From: Adineta vaga
Lineage: Eukaryota > Rotifera
Assembly: GCA_021613535.1 (NCBI GenBank)
Contig: CP075495.1
Location: 15,500,001 to 15,564,000 of the forward strand
DNA: 64,000 nucleotides
Direction of reading: 5' to 3'
In this document: positions 44,517 through 54,477 of the stretch, piece by piece
Layout of the letters: each line of letters starts with the position of its first letter
Position numbering within the stretch: the stretch's first letter is position 1
Notes under the pieces: generated by a model
The model's input: the letters and a program-made list of their open reading frames with translations, nothing else
Database searches by the model: none
What the model was told of the DNA's origin: nothing
Program-made: the position numbers and the translations under genes

Positions 44517-45945
44517 GACGTTTATAAAGATAACTACGAATATATTGAATATTTTTTTGTATACTAATAGCATCGGGATGTGAAGATCCGACTGTTTGAT
44601 TTAGAATTGCAGCAGCTTTTTCAAAATTATTTAATGCTTCTTGTAAATTTCGTTTCTTGATATAAATAGTTCCAACATTATTGTAAATTGTTGCAAAACT
44701 TGGATGTTGAATAGGAAGAGATTTTTGAAGAATTTCAAGTGCTTGATGAAAATGATCTAATGCAAGATCAGAATTATGAAGATGTACATAAGTAAGAGCT
44801 ATATTATTATGTGATCCACCTAATGAATGATGATTTTTATGTAAAAGTTTTCTTTGAATATTTAAAACTTTTTTTTGATAAATTAATGCATCAGAATAAT
44901 TCTTTTGTTTAAAATAAACTAATCCAATATTACTAAGAACTGAAGCTAATTTAGAATGATTTTTACCATAAATTTGTTCAGCTTGATTAAATAGCTTGTT
45001 GATAATTATCTAAAGATAAATAATCACCTCCAATTAAATTATGAATATCAGCAATACTTTCATCATTTGATTTTCGTATTTCTAATCGAATTACAAGTCT
45101 ATTTGATGCCATTCTAAACTTTTTCTATAATCACCTTTCTTATTTGCTACATTACCAAGATTTACATAATAAACACTCAAATTATATGCTAAAATAAAGA
45201 ATTCATATAAATCTTTACCATTCATATCTGGTGTATGATGATCGATAAAGATATTTTTCTGCTTCATCAAATCTTCCCATATTTGCTAAAACAATTCCAT
45301 AAAATCCGGCATTTGTATGTCCATTTCCATGATAATCATCTTTTATTTGATCAAATATTGGTTTAATATCATGACCATTATCATTACATAAAATTAATTG
45401 AATAATACATAATTTATTTTCATAACGAATATGAACAAGACGAAAAATTGATCCTAACATCATAAGAACTTCTTCTTCATCAATAATATAACTAAATTGA
45501 GTTATATTAGCAAATGATTTGATTCCATCAATTTGAGGATCAGCTTCAATTTCAAATAAAACTGGTTGAATATCATTTTCTAATGATTCAATATCACCAA
45601 GAAAGAAAATAGCTATTTCACGATTGAGTGTTGTAGAAACAAATGAATTCATTGAAATTAATTGATTTTGATCTCATACGAAATAGACAATCGATTAAAA
45701 TTTGTGAATGAACAAATTGACCATTTAATTGACTTGTTGACCGAATTGATTATCAATAATAAGAATTATTCGATGACCTTTAGGTACAGATCGAATATAT
45801 TCTTCACAGTCTTTTTCATTTGTATACCTTTTAAAATGATTTATCGGTGTATGAAGTAATTGATTGGCATTGATATATTATCGAAGAATCAAACCAAATA
45901 ATTGATCGTTTTATTATTTGTCCATGATTACTTCCCATTTTAATA
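44517..45945 (-). pseudogene. TPR - ADP-ribosyltransferase protein, broken
   Basis: Reading leftwards from about 45945, the family's N-terminal part is recognisable (NHFKRYTNEKDCEEYIRS; HRIILIIDNQFGQQV). It then shifts frame and jumps to the middle of the ADP-ribosyltransferase fold (MNSFVSTTLNREIAIFFLG, the Ser motif; YIIDEEEVLMMLGSIF, the ExE motif). The segment with the conserved Arg is missing. The TPR array follows (NAGFYGIVLANMGRFDEAEK), with three frame changes near 45225, 45110 and 45000, and ends in good repeats (SLGGSHNNIALTYVHLHNS; FATIYNNVGTIYIKKRN). This ART-plus-TPR design is common in bdelloids. The lost Arg region and repeated shifts make it a pseudogene. Confidence 0.8.
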
Positions 45946-46249
45946 TTCAAAATTAACTTCTACTTGATGTATTTTATACAAAATAATCAAATAAAGTACG
46001 TGTATTGATAAATTCTCTTGGTTTTTTCCAACTTGAGAAGGAAGAGAAAAGAATAGTTTTTAGTATTATGATTCGATTTGTTGATTATATAGATGAAATT
46101 CTTGAATTAAGATTTGATTTTGTTTATGTACATTTAATTGAATAAGAAAAACATATTTTCACCTGTGTTATGCATGAATAGATACATTTGATTATGAAGA
46201 TGGTATTTATAAGATGAAGCAATACTTGTATATAGAATAATTCAACGAT
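45946..46249. other. Intergenic spacer
   Basis: AT-rich; should contain the promoter of the small membrane-anchored protein gene. No motif stands out. Confidence 0.4.
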
Positions 46250-46771
46250 ATGGCTCGTCTTGGTACACTTATTGCATTTTCTCTTTTCTTTTTTGTATGT
46301 TGCAGTATTTATCTAACAAGATCTTTTTTTCCTGATGATCGAAATTTTCTTTTATCGAATACGAAAATAAATGAAGAGAAGAAAGAATTCTTAGTAGAGA
46401 TGGTAACGGACAAGATGGAAACAATTCGAGAAGCAGTGGATGCTTGTATGATTAATGGTGATCTTATGATTAAAAAGGAAACACTGGTTAAAAGTATAAA
46501 ATTACTCGATGAAACAGTTAATAAACTTATTTCAAAACAAAAAACAATGGAAAATGAAAAAGAAAAAGATGAAGTTCAACGTTCTAAGGCACTCGAGGTC
46601 ATTTCATCTGTATTGGATATTAATAGAATTTTGACGATCGTCGATGAAACGACTCGTTTACGATTTTTGAAAAATTATGCAATACTTTTAACTGCTTCAA
46701 GTAAAATTAAAGATGAATTTCATGATCAAATTATCAAATATGCAAATATATGTGGTAAAGGAGAAAAATAA
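46250..46771 (+). CDS. Small N-terminally anchored helical protein, unknown
   Basis: This single exon encodes 173 residues starting MARLGTLIAFSLFFFVCCSI, a signal peptide or signal anchor. The rest is predicted mainly helical and charged (VEMVTDKMETIREAVDACM; SKQKTMENEKEKDEVQRSK), with two cysteines in the mature part (CM at about 70 and IC at about 168) that could pair. There is no known domain. The ATG context (GATATGG) is reasonable and no better start exists. The lack of any competing frame and the leader support a real gene. Confidence 0.6.
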   Translation: MARLGTLIAFSLFFFVCCSIYLTRSFFPDDRNFLLSNTKINEEKKEFLVEMVTDKMETIREAVDACMINGDLMIKKETLVKSIKLLDETVNKLISKQKTMENEKEKDEVQRSKALEVISSVLDINRILTIVDETTRLRFLKNYAILLTASSKIKDEFHDQIIKYANICGKGEK

Positions 46772-47186
46772 CAAATGAAAACATAGAAGCACGTTTTAGG
46801 TGACAATGATGAAACGAAATCGTGTTCTTTTTCATACTTACGAATGTTAATGTTTTTCCGTAATTATTTAAAATAAAGAAAGAGAGAAAGAGAAAAAAAA
46901 TCGATGAGCCATGACGGACTAAATGAAATGTAGGTAAAAATCTATCTTTTTTTCTTATTTTCACGTGTCTATTTTATCGTGTAGAATCGACATAAAAAGA
47001 AAAATTCTAATTATATAATCATATTTTTATGTGATAATATTACGAAATAAATCGAGACCCGATCGAAAATGATATTTTCATTCATATCAAAAAGAAACAA
47101 AACAATTATGAAAAAATATATAAGATTTTAAGACATGAAAGAAAAATCTAGCTTGTTTAAAATACAAACACGTCTGAAAGTGAGTT
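46772..47186. other. Spacer between convergent genes
   Basis: A-rich, with several AATAAA-like signals for both genes. No gene seen. Confidence 0.5.
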
Positions 47187-49990
47187 TTACAGATGACCAG
47201 ATGATCGACTTCGTTGTCGATTTAAAACCGGTCTTTGATAGTGCCTTGATATTGTCGTTGTTGTCATATTTACTTGTTGTGCACGTTGTCCTTGAATTCT
47301 ATCAAATTGTAGTAAAATATCTTCGCATACTTCAGGAGAAAAACCAGAAATAGTCGCTGCATCATGAGCAAGCTTTGAAATGGTATCAGTTATTGTACTT
47401 TGTTGTTGATCATCATTCTTACTCAATATTGATGATGAAGCGAGTTGAAACGTTGCTGGAAGAGTGATATCGATACTTTTTGAAAAGCTTGACGTTGGAT
47501 TCGTATATGAAGAACCTTCATAGTCACTACTAGAAGCTCGTCGACGAGTAAGAATCACCTGTGAATTGTCTATATGAGTGTTATTATTATTATTCTTTAG
47601 ACCATAGTAATCGGTTAGGATAGATGGTGTTGTTGAGTTCAATTGAAAATCAGTAAGATTCACATGATTGGCTTTTTCTGATTGGCTTTACATAAAAAGA
47701 ATAGTGATTCAATACAATATAAAGATCTTACTTTGATTTCCGTTGTGATGCCAACCAATTTCGAGAAGAATGATATCGAAGTTGTAATTCAGTGATAACA
47801 CCAGCAGAAAGAAGTACTTGAGCGACTGGACGAGATATTTGAAGATTGAAATCATCCAAACGAAAACAAGCAGCATAAGTAGATTCGAGATCACTACGCA
47901 TACGTGATAAAGGTAAATAACTATGAAAAGCAGTGACAGCAGCTTGACATCCATCTTCATTTAATAAGACTTCTTTAATACGCTGAGCAGCAGCTTGTAC
48001 TAAAGGTTTATGAACAAATTTAAAAGCTTCTACTAATTGATCAACAGTCAAATCTTTTTCCGATAATGGAGGAGGACCAGCACCACTTTTCTTAACGATA
48101 TTAGCCCAAAAAAACTGATCACCAAAGAAAGGTATAACAATGGTCGGTTTACCAGCACGAAGACCAGCAGCTGTTGTACCTGCTCCTCCATGATGACATA
48201 CAGCTGATACTGCAACAAATATAGTTTTTAATTTAAATCAATCGAGTATCACATATTATTCACACTTACCATATTCAAAGAGCCAATCGTATGGAACATC
48301 ATCGATTTTAAAAACAGTTTTCGGCAATTGATCATCATCGATATCAAAGCCAGCAAGTATTGCTCGATATCCAGTTAGCATAAGTGCCTCTAGTATAATA
48401 TTGAGAAAACGTCGTGAATCATGACCAGTAATGGAGCCAAAACCAATAAAAATGGGTGGTGATATTTCTCTCGTCTCTCCATTTGATTGAGAAGTAAGAC
48501 CAAGAAACTTAAGTAGTTCGTGTGATGGTGTTGTATAGTTTGTTGCAAGATCAAGAAAGAAAAATCCTGAAACATTAACATAACTTGGCCAATCGGGAGG
48601 TTTTGGGACGAGAGATGGTGACCAACAATAATTATAGGGTACTTTTTCATCACTCATTATAGATGTTGCTTGACGTATATTTAATGATGGAAGTTGTAAA
48701 ATGTCACGACGAAATTGATTGATTATATCACCAATAGATAACCATAACTACAGATAAATACATCACTTTCGTTAATTATTCAGATAAAAACGAAACTCAC
48801 CAATGTTTCAACAAAACGGTAAGATAAAGAATTTAATCTTTCTCGAGATTCTTTTGTATAGTTAACATTCCCCAATGGATGAGGAAATGCTGTTGTTGGT
48901 GAATAAGGCATTGTAAAAACCATATGTAAAGGAACACCAAGTTTTTGTGCACAATGAATATGTCCAAATGAAACTGGATTAGCAATGATTGCTTCAGCAC
49001 GAAAAGATGCTCCAGTTTCATCATCATTACTTATACATGCTGCCCATGTTGAATACAAAACATCATGACACATACGACGTCCTTCAAATACATTGCCTGA
49101 CATAAGAGTATTTACCGATGGAACAATACCAGCATTCTTTACCATAAAAGACATGAATTCAGCAGGATTACCAGCTAATGGATAGAATTCTAGGCCATGT
49201 TCGCGAACAAAACTTCGAAATATTTCGTGAGTAGCTAATCGAACGCGATGTCCAAAGGCGCGAAGAACTTTACCATACCTAAGAAAACAGACTCATCCTA
49301 TTCAAATTTTTACTTCAAAGATACTTACGCAATGAATGGTTGTACATCACCTCTTGAACCAACAATAAGCATAATAATACTAAGAAGAGGTATTGATTTT
49401 GAATTTTTATTTTCTTCTGGAAGTATTGTCATTGGAATTAATTGATCTGAATCTAAGTCGATATTAACATATTCATCGATACTATCGGAACAAGTAATTT
49501 GACGAGTTAAATTCGTTTTATTATGGAATTTATCATCTTTAATTGTAAGACAAACATGAAATGAAAGACATGTATTCATACTACATATAATTAATGTATG
49601 ATTTGAATTCAAAGACTTTTGTGGAAGTTTAATTGATGTATGTGGTAATGTTAATGGACCAGAAAATGATCGAATATCATCAAGCCATACAACAACAAAA
49701 ATAGATTGTGTAAATAGAACATCATTTTCGTCTTTCATGTCTTCATTCGATGATTTTTTAAAAGTAAGATAAATGGATGATGTCGATTCTTCATTTGAGA
49801 GTGTACAATCAAATTGTCTACGATACCACCAATTTGTAGATTTATTATTATCGATAATATGTGGTAATTTTATTGAATACCAATTTGATTCATCGATTGA
49901 AATTGGAACATTTACATTCAACAGATCATTATCATCATCGGTTGTAGAACAACAAGTCCACTCTTGATCAAGATTAATATTTATTGACAT
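47187..49990 (-). CDS. Sterol 3-beta-glucosyltransferase-like enzyme (GT1), five exons
   Basis: Exons on the minus strand are 49990-49329, 49278-48801, 48747-48270, 48209-47732 and 47685-47187. Introns are 46-60 bp and all phases close, giving 864 residues. The first 200 residues are strand-rich with WYSIKLPHIID and WWYRRQFDC, reminiscent of a glycosidase-type sugar-binding sandwich. The catalytic part begins MLIVGSRGDVQPFIAYGK, the hallmark of sterol/UGT80-type glycosyltransferases. The sugar-nucleotide motif is CHHGGAGTTAAGLRAGKPTI with VIPFFGDQFFW. Such enzymes transfer glucose from UDP-glucose to sterols or other lipids at membranes. The last exon is a Ser/Thr-rich low-complexity tail (SSSDYEGSSYTNPTSS). 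No lesions are seen. The acceptor may not be a sterol; that part is family inference. Confidence 0.85.
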
Positions 49991-50838
49991 ATTTTGTTTT
50001 TTCTTTAACTATAAATCGAAAAAAATAATATGTAAAATAACAAATCAAATTTGAATACTAAAACATTAAGATTTTAAATGAAAATGTACTACTTTACTTT
50101 ACATCATATTTATCACGACATTATATGCTTTGATTTAGTAATAGTATATAATACAGAACGATTATTGCTATTTAAAAATGTAATTATCATCAATCAATAC
50201 ATTGATCATACACGTGGTTAATATAAAAATAGAAACAAATCTGATTAATATATCGATATTTGTTGTCGACAAATACATTATATCATGTTTTTTGTTTTAG
50301 AAATGTGTCAAAAGTTCAGCAATAACTTATATTGTAATTGTATTGAAGTATTTATATTAAATATTCTTAATTAAAATATGCATAGATGACTTTATGTGTC
50401 GATTATCTTCTTCGAAAATATTCAAATCTAAAATAATTGGATTGACTGTACGTCATTTCCGCGCACCCTCACTTTTTATTTCGATAGAGCTATTGCGCAG
50501 AAGTGTCGTTCCCGATATTTTATAGCTATAGAAAAATTATGAATGTTTTCTACTCGTATATAAGTGCAATATTGAATCAATATGAAGAAAAAAAACGTCG
50601 ACAATACTTTCATAGGTAAAACACACTCATGATAGTAGATCATAACACTTTTTCTTTTCCTCAAAAATGTCAAGAAAAATATTTTCATGCGGAAAGTGAA
50701 TCGAAATTTGAAAAATTTTCTCACAAAACATTTGAAATTGCTATGTAGTTATGAAGCAATAAATACGAGAAACAATTTCATTTCATATTTTCATTTTACC
50801 AAAGTGTGTTTTTCCATTGAACAACGCCATTTATAAGA
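49991..50838. promoter_or_regulatory. Divergent intergenic region
   Basis: About 850 bp separate the start codons of the glucosyltransferase and the SPRY-like gene. It is AT-rich, and no conserved element is identifiable by eye. The minus frame at 50476-50724 is motif-free. Confidence 0.4.
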
Positions 50839-51921
50839 ATGTCTGTTGACGAGTCGAATACTGATGAATGTTTACTTTCATCATATCGAATCAATCTTCG
50901 TCTTGTTCCATCAAAAATATTGATCGGTGCTGAACATTATCGAACAAAAAATGTTTATCGAACTGAAATTAATCAAGATACTATTAACAATATTACACAA
51001 GGACTCTGTGATAAATGTGAACAACTTTTTGATCTTCTTCAAGATTTAAATGATAACGAAGGAAAAACTGATACTGCAAATCTTCAACTTACAGAAGAAG
51101 AAACAAAACTTATAATAAATGTAACAATGACTGTTGTTTTTGGACGAACATCACGTGAATTTCAAATGAAATTTGAATTGGAAAGTGTTCAACTTGATGA
51201 TATTACTCGACTGGAAAGTATCATTCATGAACAAACTCAACAAATTGAACAATTAGCATGGACTCCACATGATCGTTTTGATCGTGCATCGAAATTAATT
51301 TCTCTTATTAAACAAGATTTTCATTTTCGTAATATTTCTTCTTCTGAACCTGCTGCTTTATCTGACAATGATCGAACAATGCGTTGTCCAACTTTTACAC
51401 ATCATCAACAGCATCAACACTATAGTCATAATACTGCATTTCGTCTTGCTACATCTAGTGAAACTGTAGAAACATCTACTGGTAAACAAGCAATTGTCAC
51501 AACTAATTATGGTTTTCTACCCAAGAGTAAACGTTATCAATTGGTACGATTTGAACTTCATTTTTCGGGTCCTATCAATGAAAAGGATACGTTTCAAGTT
51601 GGTCTTGTTAGTGAACCTGATACAAAACAATGGGATACATCTCCTCCTTCAACTGGAACTTGGACTTTTGATGTTTGTAATGGTTCAATTCAATATCCAT
51701 CTGGTGATACACGTCCTTATACTTGTTCGTTAAGAAAATTAGATAAAATTCGTTATGTAGATGTATTATTGGATACTCAACATCATTGTTTAGCTTTTCG
51801 CTTGGATGATTATACTGAAGATCATTGGGCTTTTTGTTTACCTAAACAAATACAAATCGATCAATTATATCCTTTTATTCTTCTACATAGTTTGAACATT
51901 TCAGTATCCATTGTTCAATAA
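50839..51921 (+). CDS. SPRY/B30.2-like protein with helical N-terminal region
   Basis: This intact single exon encodes 360 residues. Residues 1-150 are helical and acidic (LCDKCEQLFDLLQDLNDNEG; ITRLESIIHEQTQQIEQLAW). A His/Gln-rich linker follows (HHQQHQHYSHN). The C-terminal 150 residues form a concanavalin-like sandwich: QLVRFELHFSGPI, DTFQVGLVSE, TGTWTFDVCNGSIQYPSG, HCLAFRLDDY and LYPFILLHSLN match the strand order of SPRY domains in TRIM-type proteins. There is no RING or B-box, so this would be a binding module, not a ligase. Partners are unknown, and the function is not inferred beyond protein binding. Confidence 0.65.
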   Translation: MSVDESNTDECLLSSYRINLRLVPSKILIGAEHYRTKNVYRTEINQDTINNITQGLCDKCEQLFDLLQDLNDNEGKTDTANLQLTEEETKLIINVTMTVVFGRTSREFQMKFELESVQLDDITRLESIIHEQTQQIEQLAWTPHDRFDRASKLISLIKQDFHFRNISSSEPAALSDNDRTMRCPTFTHHQQHQHYSHNTAFRLATSSETVETSTGKQAIVTTNYGFLPKSKRYQLVRFELHFSGPINEKDTFQVGLVSEPDTKQWDTSPPSTGTWTFDVCNGSIQYPSGDTRPYTCSLRKLDKIRYVDVLLDTQHHCLAFRLDDYTEDHWAFCLPKQIQIDQLYPFILLHSLNISVSIVQ

Positions 51922-51994
51922 ATAAACATGCATTTAATAGAGACGGAATTTTTTTTTCGCTTCTTTCGATAAATAAATTAATCAATAAGAAAAA

Positions 51995-52047
51995 GGTGCG
52001 GGTGTGAGTGTGGGCAAAGGAGGAAAATATCCAACCGCACCCTCAAG
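51995..52047. repeat. GGGTGTGGGT hairpin repeat, copy 4
   Basis: GGTGCGGGTGTGAGTGTGGG on the left and AACCGCACCCTCAAG on the right form an imperfect palindrome. The right end CCCTCAAG is the complement of the CTTGAGGG start of other copies. Confidence 0.65.
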
Positions 52048-52235
52048 ATCTCATATGTACACTTACGTTTGACAATAATAAACATGATTATTTTAACTTT
52101 CTGTGTTTTTTTGAGCTTCAGACTTTCGGGATTTTAGGTTTCGAAATATTTTTCAACATTTCATCATCATATCCCTTCACTTCTCTTCGTGAAAAAAAGC
52201 TGAATATAATAAAATCTTTTCTATCATAAAATATA

Positions 52236-52292
52236 GAGGGTGTGGGTGTGGGTGTGGGTATGCTTTCTTTATTCATCTTTACATACCCATGC
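52236..52292. repeat. GGGTGTGGGT hairpin repeat, copy 5
   Basis: GAGGGTGTGGGTGTGGGTGT followed by a loop and TACCCATGCATC. The telomere-like TGTGGG unit occurs three times in tandem. It borders the peptidase-like fragment that follows. Confidence 0.65.
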
Positions 52293-52319
52293 ATCTCTTT
52301 GTTTTACATGAAGAAAGAC

Positions 52320-52660
52320 ATATATTTCAGATAGATTCACCATTCCAAGCAATGTCAGTATTTAAAAGCGATAAAGATACGCCTGTTTGGTCAACAGAAG
52401 AACAAGAACACTATTTTCGTGACCCTGTCATCCAACCACTCCTTCAAGAAGGTCCTACCTGTGTGTCTAATTGTCTGGCTATGCTCACCGGTAAGAGACC
52501 CGAAGATTTTCAAGGCAACATAAACACACAAGATCCTGTTTCGTGGTCAGCTGCTCTGAAACCATATGGAATGAAATTGGCCTATTGTCCCCACGATGCA
52601 CGCAAACTAAAATTCTACATTGAACAACTGATCGCCCTAGATGACCTATTCGCTCTCAGC
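52320..52660 (+). pseudogene. Cysteine-peptidase-like (C39/papain-fold) fragment, cut by a transposon end
   Basis: After a probable acceptor (ATATTTCAG) the reading gives SPFQAMSVFKSDKDTPVW, then EGPTCVSNCLAMLTGKRPED and ALKPYGMKLAYCPHD. The Gln/Gly-Pro-Thr-Cys-Val-Ser block resembles the nucleophile region of C39- or papain-like peptidases. The family is not certain. The frame runs to LIALDDLFALS and then enters the terminal repeat of the transposon at 52661. No His-box half is present, so the gene has lost its C-terminus. The remainder of the gene does not reappear on the far side of the transposon. Confidence 0.55.
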
Positions 52661-53209
52661 CAAGGGGGAAAAAGCAGATCCAGGGTTCTTGGATTCTATG
52701 GATTCTGACGGATTCTATAGATTCTGACGGATCCTTCTAGCTCCTTATGGATTCTGCGACATAGCTGCAACTATATTTCAGTATTGGTAAATATGCTTCT
52801 GTAACTAAAGACTTTCAATGATATCTTATAGATGATTTGTCAGATGTAATAAAGGAGAAAAAAAGTTGTTTTGTGATGGTTTCTATTTCCCTACTTTTGA
52901 TTATATATACAGCAGTGTTTTCAAAGCAAAGCTTTTGAATCTTTACAATGTGATATGAATGCTACGAAAAGCTATATCAATTATCTGTATGATTCAAGAT
53001 AAAAAAATGGATATTATATACGTAGTGGCATGAAATAGGTTCAACAGATGTTTGGAGCAAAATCTTGTGAACATTGAATTGTATAAGATTCCCTTTATAA
53101 CTGTGTTGTCGTTTCATTAGAAATTGTACATAAAGTACAAAAGGAAGTTGAATTTTATTTTGGCTTTATTATTTGTATTTGTATCAAACCATAACATATC
53201 ATCATTCCA

Positions 53210-54193
53210 ATGCCAATTGATCTAAGTAAACTACCTGATGATGTCTTATCTTATACTAATGATCGTCTATATACATTTATCGAAGAAACTCTTGGTCTCG
53301 ACGAAATGATGGTGATTAAAATACAATCGATTAATAATGTTAGAGCATTAATGAATGTTCCAGATATCATGGCATTTTTTAGTTTTAATTCTAAAGAAAT
53401 AATTGCATTAAAGAAACGTGTTTGTTTTGTTGATGAAGACAATAACCTTTTTTTGGTCAAAGCAGGAATTAAAACAAATATTGAAAATTTAGTATCATCA
53501 CTCAGAAAAAAGAAGAACAAAGAAACAAAGCGAACAAAAAATCATAAACCATCATCAACATCGTTACAAACGTCAACCCAATCAAATAATGACCAGTCTA
53601 TTCTGTCCACGTCAAATGTTTCTGATTTAACTAGTATTAATTCACAATTAACACCACTAATTTCAACAACACCTAAAATTAATTCACCAAATTATTACAT
53701 CCAGAAGATTTGTGATAATATTGACAAATATTGTGTAAATACATTTAGGAGTATTACTCTAACAAATGATGTTGATTATAAAATTTTTATGAACATGTTG
53801 AATGCAAGTACTGATGGAACTATTACGTGTGGATGTAAGACAGATATTAAACTTATTTTTCGTTCAAAGTCGAATGCGTTTCGACTTTCTGCATATTTTA
53901 AGCATATAAAAAACAGTCGTTGTATCATGATGAAAAAGAAAAGACAAGGATTGAACAACGTTTCCAGCATTAACAAAAACTCACTGGACCTTGTCTCACA
54001 AGAGAACAACACTTCCACCACGAGCAATATTCAAGATGTTTCTGATGAAGAAATCGTAGACGATGAAGACAGAGGTTCTCAAATGGTGATTAATGATTCA
54101 ATAACAACGGCTTCAAATTCTTATGGAAAAAAACGATCGTTACCATCTCGATCAGCATCCAGTATCACGAAAAAAAACAAATTATCATTCTGA
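53210..54193 (+). CDS. Transposon accessory protein sharing the transposase N-terminal domain
   Basis: This single open frame encodes 327 residues. The first 105 residues (SYTNDRLYTFIEETLGLDE; IKIQSINNVRALMNVPDIMA) align with the start of the neighbouring transposase gene (IKIQ/LKIQ, NVR.L..VPD, ACFF/VCFVD, PGIK.NIE). After a Ser/Thr-rich linker a compact region contains CGCKTDIKLIFRSKSNAFRL and a basic patch (CIMMKKKRQG), then an acidic stretch and a basic tail (SSITKKNKLSF) that could be a nuclear signal. It has no catalytic motif that I recognise. It may be a regulator or DNA-binding partner of the transposase, made by duplication of its N-terminal part. Confidence 0.65.
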   Translation: MPIDLSKLPDDVLSYTNDRLYTFIEETLGLDEMMVIKIQSINNVRALMNVPDIMAFFSFNSKEIIALKKRVCFVDEDNNLFLVKAGIKTNIENLVSSLRKKKNKETKRTKNHKPSSTSLQTSTQSNNDQSILSTSNVSDLTSINSQLTPLISTTPKINSPNYYIQKICDNIDKYCVNTFRSITLTNDVDYKIFMNMLNASTDGTITCGCKTDIKLIFRSKSNAFRLSAYFKHIKNSRCIMMKKKRQGLNNVSSINKNSLDLVSQENNTSTTSNIQDVSDEEIVDDEDRGSQMVINDSITTASNSYGKKRSLPSRSASSITKKNKLSF

Positions 54194-54477
54194 ATAATCT
54201 AACTTTATGTTTTAATTACTTCTATATTTGTATTATTTGTTTATTCATTCTTTCTATAATAATCTTTTATGACAGTTGGGATATTTTTTTATATGGAACC
54301 TTTATCTAAATATTTAATTGTATTCTTTTTCTTTCACTTATTCTGATACACGGTCATTAGGAAATCAGTAAATATAGTTGTATTTATTAAAACACTTATT
54401 CAAATGAACATAAATGGAATTTTGAAAACGAATCAAATTGAATATCACCTTTTTCTAGACAAATCTAAAAAAACTTT

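Noticed and set aside
53251-54027. Minus-strand frames over the transposon accessory gene
   Set aside because: These are shadows of the plus-strand coding sequence.
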